NCBI GenBank assembly: GCA_027578815.1
Contig: JANBTH010000750.1
Coordinates: 1-11,785 of the forward strand
Direction of reading: 5' to 3'
DNA length: 11,785 nucleotides
Source: Coemansia sp. RSA 1804
Lineage: Eukaryota > Kickxellomycota > Kickxellomycetes > Kickxellales > Kickxellaceae
Every line of letters begins with the position of its first letter. Within the stretch, counting starts at the first letter, position 1. Positions 5,953 to 11,785 of this stretch are shown one piece after another. A program made the translations under genes and the position numbers. The notes beneath the pieces were generated by a model that had not been told where the DNA came from, did not search any database, and saw nothing but the letters and a program-made list of their open reading frames with translations.

Positions 5953-7440
5953 ATGGCGGGCGATCTGCTGGAGAACGAAGAGTTCGATGTCGTTGTGCTG
6001 GGCACCGGACCCATCGAGGCTCTTGTTGCCAGCGAACTAGCCGACCAGGGCCGCAGGGTTCTACACATCGAGCGCAGTCCGCACTACGGTGGACACTACG
6101 CGAGTCTGACGCCCAGCGCACTGCTTGACTGGGCGTCATCCCTGCCAACCGCGCGAGACCGGCGACTGGTGCCGCGCGTGGAGTTGTATTGCGGCGACGC
6201 CGCAATAGCAGCAGAAGAGAGCCGGTTACAGCTGGAGACAGAGAAGGATGTGGAGCAGGCACGGATGGCGCTTGCCGGTCTGCTGGAGAACGACCGGAGC
6301 TACGCGCTTGAGCTGGCTCCGCGGCTGGTTAGATGTCGCGGCAAGGCCATCGACACGCTGGTTGGCGCCGGGGTTGGCGAGTACTTGCAGTTCCGCGGAG
6401 TTGACGCGAACTACATTATAACAGGCCGCAGCCAGCCGGCTGCAAGGCGTGTGCCGGAGTCCAAGGAGGATGTGTTTGCCGCATCGTGGCTGTCGCTTAT
6501 TGAGAAGCGCAAGCTGATGCGTCTGCTGGGTGCGCTGGATACGGCTTCGTCTTATGATGATGATGATGATGATGATAGTAAGCGGGACGCATCGTTTGCC
6601 TCGGTGCTTGCGGCGCGGCCGTATGCGCTGGAGGGCCCGATTCTGGATGCGCTGGTGTTCGGCGTGGCCAGGCAGGGCCGGAATCGTGCGCTGACTGCAG
6701 CCGAGGGCTTCGATGCTGTGCGCCGATACGTTGGCGCTATGGGTCGCTATGGGCGGATGGCGTATCTGGGCGCCCTGCACGGCGGCTGCTCCGAGGTCGC
6801 CCAGGCATTCTGCCGCCTCTGCGCAGTATCCGGCGGCACCTACATTCTGGATGAGCGGCCTGTGCTTTCGTCTCCCGTTGGCGAGGGATCCGCGCGCCGC
6901 TTTGATATTCAGCTCCGCAACGGCTTGGCTCGTGCGCGGTCCGTTGTCATGGATCCCACGTATGCGCCCGAAGCCATGGTATCCGCCGACCCTGCTGCTA
7001 CTGTCTCCCGCGCCCTGTGTGTCCTCGATGCTGCTCCGTTTGGCGACGACTCGACTGCGCTGCTCACATATGTTGCTGACGGAAGAGCTGTCTCGTTGCT
7101 CTACATGACCCATGCAACCATGGCTGTGCCGTCCGGTCAGTCTGTTGTGTACGCATGGACCGAGGGCTGTTTGGATGATGAGCGCACCTTGCTAGTCGAA
7201 GCATTGAGCTCTGTTTTCTCTTCTTCTTCTACACACAAAGAGTCGGCGGGCAATACTGCTGCTGCTTGTCGTCCGCTAATGACTGTTTTCTTTGAGGTGT
7301 GCACACTTGTGCCACATGCCGAGACTTCTTCTTCTTCCCCGGGTATCAGCTACACCGATAGCCCCTCTTCCACTGATATCGATTTCGATTCTATCATAGA
7401 CTCTGCACAAAAAGTACTATCGGCTATACAACCTTCCTAG
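5953..7440 (+). CDS. MRS6: Rab escort protein (REP/Mrs6), GDI family
   Basis: A 495-aa member of the Rab GDI/REP superfamily. REP presents newly made Rab GTPases to geranylgeranyltransferase II and delivers the prenylated Rab to membranes; it acts in the cytosol. Residues 11-52 carry the FAD-like fold signature FDVVVLGTG-x2-E, then RVLHIERSPHYGG (34-47). Later blocks favour REP over plain GDI: DVFAASWLSLIEKRKLMRLL (about 173-192), near-identical in pattern to the REP Rab-binding platform; YVGAMGRYGRMAYL; and EVAQAFCRLCAVSGGTYIL in sequence conserved domain 3. A run of seven Asp (202-208) is inserted after the EKRK helix where REPs vary in length. The C-terminal ~80 residues are Ser/Thr-rich. 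Length lies between GDI (~450) and yeast/human REP (600-650), so it is a compact REP. No intron or frameshift seen. A GDI-like role cannot be fully excluded, but REP is favoured. Confidence 0.88.
   Translation: MAGDLLENEEFDVVVLGTGPIEALVASELADQGRRVLHIERSPHYGGHYASLTPSALLDWASSLPTARDRRLVPRVELYCGDAAIAAEESRLQLETEKDVEQARMALAGLLENDRSYALELAPRLVRCRGKAIDTLVGAGVGEYLQFRGVDANYIITGRSQPAARRVPESKEDVFAASWLSLIEKRKLMRLLGALDTASSYDDDDDDDSKRDASFASVLAARPYALEGPILDALVFGVARQGRNRALTAAEGFDAVRRYVGAMGRYGRMAYLGALHGGCSEVAQAFCRLCAVSGGTYILDERPVLSSPVGEGSARRFDIQLRNGLARARSVVMDPTYAPEAMVSADPAATVSRALCVLDAAPFGDDSTALLTYVADGRAVSLLYMTHATMAVPSGQSVVYAWTEGCLDDERTLLVEALSSVFSSSSTHKESAGNTAAACRPLMTVFFEVCTLVPHAETSSSSPGISYTDSPSSTDIDFDSIIDSAQKVLSAIQPS
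6556..6576. repeat. (GAT)7 trinucleotide run encoding poly-Asp
   Basis: Seven perfect GAT codons give D202-D208 in the Rab escort protein, in a stretch that is a surface loop in the family. Length variation would stay in frame. Confidence 0.95.
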
Positions 7441-7935
7441 ATGGCAGCGAATGAGTCAAATGTTGATTGCGTGTTTCCAGTTTTAACCGAGATGGCTATA
7501 AGAAACAAGAAAATCTATTGATAGAAAACACCCACAGTCGACACTGCTCTTTTCCTACATTTCTTTACATGTTGAACATTTTTTTTTATCAATTTTACAT
7601 ATAGGGCGGTTAAATGTAGAAGTAGGTGACTGCGTGCTAGATATATAATTCACCAACTTGTCACGTTGCTTTAAGGTTGGAAGGTCATGGGGGTAATTTC
7701 CATTTTCAATGTACAAATGGGAATTCACTGTTTTTTTTCATTTTCCGGATATGTGCATATATCTGAACTATGTTTATACTGCTTGAACAATCCTTGCTCT
7801 ATAAAAAAATTTGATTATAAAAGCTGTCCTCTCCCACACATTCTTCATTGACAAATATTTCAAATATTGCATTTTCGCTTCCAACTGAACAATTTATCAT
7901 TGTCTATCAGTTATCAGCTTTATATTACTAAAAGT
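7441..7935. other. AT-rich intergenic region with a TATA box near its right end
   Basis: About 500 bp of AT-rich sequence after the REP stop codon. I see no gene, tRNA or sizeable repeat in it. Its right part holds a TATA box at 7816-7822 that suits the small cysteine-rich ORF downstream. Confidence 0.6.
7816..7822 (+). promoter_or_regulatory. TATA box candidate upstream of the small Cys-rich ORF
   Basis: TATAAAA lies 114 bp upstream of the ATG at 7936. No ATG occurs between the expected start site (about 7850) and 7936, so 7936 would be the first AUG of such a transcript. Confidence 0.45.
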
Positions 7936-8103
7936 ATGAAAGGTGAATCTAAGCCGGGCTGTGGTCCCCAGTGTTCCTTTTGCAAAACGTATACGTCTAA
8001 AACATGCACCCATAAAGATGGTAAAGATTGCTGGCCTTCTCGTATCATAGACCCCATAAGTTGTAAAAATATATTGTGTATTGCGAATAGGAATAAAAAG
8101 TAG
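7936..8103 (+). CDS. Candidate 55-aa cysteine-rich protein, unrecognised
   Basis: ATG at 7936 (A at -3) to TAG at 8101-8103 encodes 55 residues with seven cysteines at 9, 13, 16, 24, 32, 43 and 48 (spacing C-x3-C-x2-C-x7-C-x7-C-x10-C-x4-C), plus nine lysines and a basic C-terminus. There is no signal peptide from this ATG, so a cytosolic, metal-binding or zinc-ribbon-like role is more likely than a secreted effector. The same frame runs open upstream to 7867, but that codon is TTG, not ATG. Codon use is AT-rich, unlike the GC-rich genes on both sides, so this may be a recent, horizontally gained or lowly expressed gene, or chance. A TATA box at 7816 and the absence of intervening ATGs support it; no homologue is known to me. 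A GT at 8021 and TTTAG ending at 8125 could also define an alternative intron. Confidence 0.42.
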   Translation: MKGESKPGCGPQCSFCKTYTSKTCTHKDGKDCWPSRIIDPISCKNILCIANRNKK

Positions 8104-8765
8104 GCAAACTAGCTATTGGTTTTAGAACTAAAAAGCAAATAGTTTTTTTTGTCAAAAGGATGTCAGTGTAATTCAGACAGTTGTTGGGAATAGGCAACAA
8201 AATATCAGCAAACATGCAATACTTTTATTAGTGACCCATTCTAGATACGTTGTCCATTCTGTAATGGGGAGTTGCTTCATACAAAATAAGGGCTGTTTGT
8301 AAAGAATAATGAGCATATCCCTCCTGGACAATTGGACTTTGAATTCCGGACTTTTTACCCTTTTGAACGGACTGCTGTTTGTTGTATAGAAGATAATCTT
8401 TATCTTGTTCTAGTTTTGTTTTGAGAATTTAGGCATTCACAATAACGTAATGCACAGTGGGAGTTACAGTAGTTTTGCAAAGTTTTCAATATCAGCTTCT
8501 TTGTAAAGAAAAATGTGTTTATGTATACCAGCAAGTGTACGACAATAAAACTATACATGATTATTGTGTAGAATAAGGTGTAAGAGGATATTGAATAGTT
8601 AATAACAATGGTAATAATGATAACAATCACGATAGCTGTCGGAAATGATAAAGAGAATGAGTAGAAAAATGAAAATAAGAAGCCATGCTTGAAAGGCTAT
8701 GTCCTTGGCAACGATGCAACACTATCGTTAAATAAACAGCCAAATAGGCATAGCGCCAAACATGG
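8104..8765. other. AT-rich intergenic region between convergent genes
   Basis: About 660 bp between the small plus-strand ORF and the 3' end of the minus-strand remodeller gene. A possible AATAAA polyadenylation signal for the plus strand is at about 8543-8548. A 76-codon minus-strand frame (8400-8630) is I/V/Y/F-rich low complexity and not credible. Nothing else stands out. Confidence 0.55.
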
Positions 8766-11138
8766 TCATGCTGTAGCGGTGGCAGCCAGGATATCGTTCT
8801 GCTCGTCGGCGACTCGAGCAAGCTCCTCGAAGCGCGCACCGGCGCCGCTGCCGCCAGCACTGTAGGCGGCAGGCGAGCGGTCGGTGAGCAGGCGCACCTC
8901 GTCGGCAGAGAGAATGGCATCGTCGGGAACGCGGGCGCCGGGCTCCAGCTCGGCCAACACGCGGCCAACGGCCATCTGGTCGCGCGCAACAAGTTCTGAA
9001 TCGTCGCTGGCGAGAATGCGCGCAACATCGCTCTCGGAGACCTCATCTGCGACGCCAGCACCGGATCCCCCGGCAGCAGTCGCTGCTCTGCGCGCAAGGC
9101 CCTTGAAGCGGCGCTCGTGGATAACGAGCTTCTCCAGCCGACGCTTGTCGCGCGCACGGCGGATCATGGCGGTTTCGCAGCTGCCGGCAATCGCCAGGCG
9201 GTAGACGATGACCGGCGCCTTCTGGCCAATGCGGTGGACCCGGTCCTGCGCCTGCAGATCCTGCTGCGGGTTCCAGTCGGAGTCGAACAGAACAACGGTG
9301 TCGGCCGACGTCAGGTTGATGCCGAGGCCGCCGGACCGCGTCGTCAGGAAGAACAGCGGAATCTCGCGGTGCGTGTTGAAGCGCACAATCGCCTCCTGCC
9401 GCTCGGCCTGCGCGACGGAGCCGTCGATGCGGCAGAAGGCCCAGCTGCGCAGCTCCGCGTAGCACTCGAGGACATCCAGCACGCGCGCGAACTGCGAGAA
9501 GACAAGCACGCGGTGGCCCTGCGCAAACAGCTCCGGCAGGAGCCGGTCCAGCACAAGCAGCTTGCCCGATCCGCGCACCAGCTCCTCGTCCACGCGCAGC
9601 GCCGACTCCGGATCCGCCGGATCCGCTACGGGGAAGTCGAACAGATACGGGTGCTGGCACACCTTGCGCTGCTGCATCAGCCGGAAGTTGAGGTTCATGT
9701 GCCGCACCTTGGAGGCGGACGCGGACGCGGAGACGGAGGCCGAGCTGCTGGCGCTGCTGGCCGCCTCGGCGGCCTCCGCATCGGCGGCAGCCTCGGCCGA
9801 CGCCCGGCTGGCGAGGAAGCCGCGCAGGTCGGGGCCGCGCACGGCCTGGTAGTACTCGAACTGCAGCGGCGCCATCGGGCACGAAATCAGATACTCGCGC
9901 TTGGGCGGCAGCAGCTTCTCGACGTCGGTCTTGAGGCGGCGCAGCAGAAACGGCTGCAGGATCTGGTGCAGCTTGGCCACCACGCGCGCCGGGCCCTGCA
10001 CCGGAACATGGTCTAGGCTCTGATCAGCGCTCTGATCCTGGCCCTGATTCTGATCAGCGCTCTGGTTCTGCCCGATGCCGTCCAGGTCGAACCACTGCTG
10101 GAAGCTGTCGAGGTCGTCGAAGATGTCGGGCAGCAGAAAGTTCAGCAGCGACCACAGCTCCGCCAGCGAGTTCTGCAGCGGCGTGCCGGTCAGCAGCAGG
10201 CGGTTGGCGCTCTGGTAGGCCTTGAGCTCGCGCACCAGGCGGCAGTTCATGTTCTTGATGCGGTGGCCCTCGTCGACCACAATGAACTTCCACGCAAAGC
10301 GCTGCAGCGCCTGGCGGTCGCGCATCGCCACCTCGTATGTCGTCACGACAACCGGGAACGCGCGGTCCAGCCGCCGCAGATGCTTCGCCCGCAGCGCGCG
10401 CCGCTCGTCGGGTGTTCCGTGGTACACGAGCACCGGCGTGTCGGGCGAGAAGCGGAAGAACTCGGACGCCCAGTTCGCCAGCGTAGACAGCGGCACAACC
10501 ACCAGGAACGGGCCCCACACCTTGCGCTCGCGCAGAAACGCCAGAAACGCTATTGTCTGCAGCGTCTTGCCGAGCCCCATTTCGTCCGCCAGAATCCCGT
10601 TCAGGCCGTTCTCGTACAGCGACGCCAGCCACTCCATTCCCTCCAGCTGGTACTCGCGCATCACGCCGCCCGTGATGCTGCGCGGCTGCCGGTGCGATAC
10701 GCGCTCGCCGTCGATGACGCGCTCTGCGTCGCCGTCATCGTCGTTTTCGCCATTGTGGCCCTCCTCGCTCTCCTTGCTTCCGTCTGCGATCTCCAGCCTT
10801 GCGCGCTTGCGCCGCGGGCCCCCGCGCTTCTCCTCGCGCTTCGACTCGAGCCGCCGCGCGACAAACGACGCGTACGCCGCCGATTTCTCCAGCAGAAACT
10901 CCAGCCGCTGCTGCCGGGCCGCCGCCTCGCTGCTGATGCTGTTGGCAGCGTTGCTGCTGCTAGTAGTGCTGCTGCTGTTGCTGTTTGGCTCCTCGTACTG
11001 CGCAAGCGCCTTCTCGCGCAGCCCGCGCAGGACGCCCTTCTGGCTTGGGTTTGGATTTGGGCTTGATCCTTCGCCGGCCGCATCGGCCTCGCTGGCAGCA
11101 ACAGCCGCAGCCGCATCCACGGTGGTTTTCTCGGGCAT
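8766..11138 (-). CDS. IRC5: SNF2-family chromatin remodeller, HELLS/LSH/DDM1/Irc5 type
   Basis: A 790-aa intronless SNF2 ATPase of the LSH/DDM1 group, which slides nucleosomes and supports DNA methylation, silencing or genome stability; yeast Irc5 is the fungal example. Nuclear. The order fits the family: an N-terminal helix with LEFLLEKSAAYASFVARRL (79-97), a hallmark of this group; basic PRRKRAR patch (108-114), probably an NLS; GGVMREYQLEGMEWL (157-171); Walker A DEMGLGKT (185-192); DEGH box with DEGHRIKN (289-296); LTGTPLQN (316-323); LPDIFDDLDSFQQWF (336-350); FLLRRLKTDVE (397-407); helicase C with VLVFSQF (544-550), TTRSGGLGINL (599-609) and QAQDRVHRIGQ (629-639); and the C-terminal family tail LSADEVRLLTDRS (743-755). 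Two low-complexity insertions: QNQ/SADQ repeats (357-374) and an Ala/Ser stretch (443-476), where HELLS also carries a loop. The ATG is at 11138-11136. It is divergent from the right-edge gene. Confidence 0.95.
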   Translation of the reverse strand: MPEKTTVDAAAAVAASEADAAGEGSSPNPNPSQKGVLRGLREKALAQYEEPNSNSSSTTSSSNAANSISSEAAARQQRLEFLLEKSAAYASFVARRLESKREEKRGGPRRKRARLEIADGSKESEEGHNGENDDDGDAERVIDGERVSHRQPRSITGGVMREYQLEGMEWLASLYENGLNGILADEMGLGKTLQTIAFLAFLRERKVWGPFLVVVPLSTLANWASEFFRFSPDTPVLVYHGTPDERRALRAKHLRRLDRAFPVVVTTYEVAMRDRQALQRFAWKFIVVDEGHRIKNMNCRLVRELKAYQSANRLLLTGTPLQNSLAELWSLLNFLLPDIFDDLDSFQQWFDLDGIGQNQSADQNQGQDQSADQSLDHVPVQGPARVVAKLHQILQPFLLRRLKTDVEKLLPPKREYLISCPMAPLQFEYYQAVRGPDLRGFLASRASAEAAADAEAAEAASSASSSASVSASASASKVRHMNLNFRLMQQRKVCQHPYLFDFPVADPADPESALRVDEELVRGSGKLLVLDRLLPELFAQGHRVLVFSQFARVLDVLECYAELRSWAFCRIDGSVAQAERQEAIVRFNTHREIPLFFLTTRSGGLGINLTSADTVVLFDSDWNPQQDLQAQDRVHRIGQKAPVIVYRLAIAGSCETAMIRRARDKRRLEKLVIHERRFKGLARRAATAAGGSGAGVADEVSESDVARILASDDSELVARDQMAVGRVLAELEPGARVPDDAILSADEVRLLTDRSPAAYSAGGSGAGARFEELARVADEQNDILAATATA
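10019..10065. repeat. Short direct repeat within the remodeller gene
   Basis: The element CTGATCAGCGCTCTG occurs twice about 30 bp apart (near 10020 and 10050), with related CTGAT units between. On the minus strand it encodes the repeated DQSAD/NQSAD residues (357-374) inserted between SNF2 motif IV-region helices. It is an in-frame tandem expansion of a surface loop. Confidence 0.7.
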
Positions 11139-11554
11139 GTTTGGTGGGCTGGGGCGGTGCGGTTGTTGTTTACGATAACAGAAGTGGTAGTATCAGCAGC
11201 TGGTGTGCGTTTTTTGGGGTGCGGATGGAAAGAGAAACATCCAAATCGCCCTTGTTCTGCGCCATTTTTCCCATTTCTCTCGTCTAGCTGCGATCGATCC
11301 AGCATGGAACGAAAAAAAATCCAAACAATCAATCAATCAAGCACTGGATTTAGAATTTGGAATTCGAGATCTGTGTGATCCGCGGCGCGTCCATTTTTCT
11401 CTTTTCGTCTCTCCCGTTTGATCAGGACAGCCGCAGTCCTTTCACCTTCTCTTTCTCTTCTCCGGTCCCTCCCATCGTCCAGGGCCTGTTATTTTGTTTG
11501 TTTCCGAGGAATGGATGGATGGTTGGTGCTGCTGCTGCTGCTGCCACTTCTTGA
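11139..11554. promoter_or_regulatory. Divergent promoter region between remodeller and right-edge gene
   Basis: 416 bp separate the two divergent ATGs. I see no clear TATA box for either strand. Simple repeats include AATC/AATCA units at 11327-11340, a CT-rich block (11395-11480), and ATGG and GCTG runs at 11511-11543. Open frames on both strands here are low complexity and shadow the neighbours. Confidence 0.5.
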
Positions 11555-11558
11555 ATGA
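11511..11558 (+). other. Upstream ORF (15 codons) whose stop overlaps the next ATG as ATGA
   Basis: The ATGGATGGATGG run places ATGs at 11511, 11515 and 11519, one in each frame. The first reads MDGWLVLLLLLPLLE and stops at TGA 11556-11558, overlapping the ATG at 11555 (ATGA). The third (11519) reads MVGAAAAAATS and stops at 11552-11554, directly abutting that ATG in the same frame. The second runs past it to about 11586. This would allow termination-reinitiation at 11555 if transcription starts upstream of 11511. Confidence 0.4.
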
Positions 11559-11785
11559 GTTTGAATTCCACCATCACATTACTTAGCAACTGGGCTGCTG
11601 TCCACGCAGCGGTCCGCAGAAGCGTGGCCGAGGCGCGTGTGCTGCAGCACTTGGTGTCTCTGGCGCGCGATGCCGGAGAGTCGCGGCTGACTGCTCTGCA
11701 GACAGCGCGGCTGGGCGCTGCCGTCGATGGCATCTGCGCACAGGTGCCGGCGCTCTTCGCCATTCTGGAGACTCATCTGCGCAGC
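11555..11785 (+). CDS. Unrecognised helical protein, N-terminus (partial, runs off right edge)
   Basis: From the ATG at 11555 a frame of 77 codons stays open to the right edge. The first 12 codons are AT-rich (MSLNSTITLLSN), then GC content rises to that of the other genes. The protein is Ala/Leu/Arg-rich with alternating hydrophobic positions (WAAVHAAVRRSVAEARVL, LVSLARDAGESRLTAL), predicted amphipathic helices, and no signal peptide or recognisable domain. Codon bias, GC3 richness and absence of stops support coding; the family is unknown to me. An alternative is that CTTAG ending at 11586 is a splice acceptor and the true start lies upstream. Divergently arranged with the remodeller gene. 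Confidence 0.55.
   Translation, partial: MSLNSTITLLSNWAAVHAAVRRSVAEARVLQHLVSLARDAGESRLTALQTARLGAAVDGICAQVPALFAILETHLRS

Noticed and set aside
6226..7113. 295-codon antisense frame over the Rab escort gene
   Set aside because: Antisense shadow with poly-Ile from the GAT run; no domain.
7867..7935. N-terminal extension of the Cys-rich ORF to 7867
   Set aside because: The codon at 7867 is TTG; in a eukaryote the first ATG at 7936 is the supported start.
8400..8630. 76-codon minus-strand frame
   Set aside because: Low-complexity I/V/Y/F translation of AT-rich intergenic DNA.
9117..11178. Long plus-strand frames (up to 318 codons) opposite the remodeller gene
   Set aside because: Shadows of a strongly GC3-biased minus-strand gene whose SNF2 motifs are all intact.
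1..11785. tRNA, rRNA, CRISPR, transposon ends or retroelement domains
   Set aside because: I looked on both strands for tRNA T-loop signatures, regularly spaced repeats, terminal inverted repeats and transposase or reverse-transcriptase motifs, and found none I could support by eye.

Overview
The window reads as nuclear DNA from a fungus. A Zn(II)2Cys6 transcription-factor domain, which is essentially restricted to fungi, is visible at the left edge. The other recognisable proteins (arsenite methyltransferase, Rab escort protein, HELLS/DDM1/Irc5-type remodeller, 7TM receptor-like protein) are eukaryotic. Long genes such as the 2.4 kb remodeller are uninterrupted. Coding regions are GC-rich, while intergenic DNA is AT-rich with pyrimidine-rich stretches. 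Few introns plus this 7TM type would fit an early-diverging fungus, perhaps Kickxellomycotina, but that placement is inference and no phylogeny was possible.

Layout, left to right. (1) On the minus strand, at least 1-236: the N-terminus of a Zn2Cys6 transcription factor running off the left edge. (2) About 1.35 kb of pyrimidine-rich DNA between divergent genes. (3) 1718-2584 (+): an unrecognised 288-aa disordered, basic, probably nuclear protein with overlapping APC/C degrons (D-box and KEN) at its N-terminus and several CDK consensus sites. (4) 3302-4372 (+): a 7TM, GPCR-like protein with a strong TATA box and a uORF-bearing leader. (5) 4708-5751 (+): an arsenite methyltransferase (AS3MT/ArsM) in which one of the four arsenic-chemistry cysteines is glycine. 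(6) 5953-7440 (+): a Rab escort protein (REP/Mrs6). (7) An AT-rich 1.3 kb gap holding a candidate 55-aa cysteine-rich protein at 7936-8103 (+). (8) 8766-11138 (-): a SNF2-family HELLS/DDM1/Irc5-like remodeller. (9) A 416-bp divergent promoter region. (10) 11555 to the right edge (+): the N-terminus of an unrecognised helical protein, preceded by three nested upstream ATGs, one in each frame.

The genes do not form an obvious pathway or cluster and look like ordinary neighbours: cell-cycle/nuclear protein, receptor, arsenic detoxification, prenylation of Rab GTPases, chromatin remodelling. The most notable signals are the altered methyltransferase active site, the degron/CDK architecture of the 288-aa protein, the tiny cysteine-rich ORF, and the upstream ORFs in several leaders. 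I see no mobile element, RNA gene or CRISPR array.
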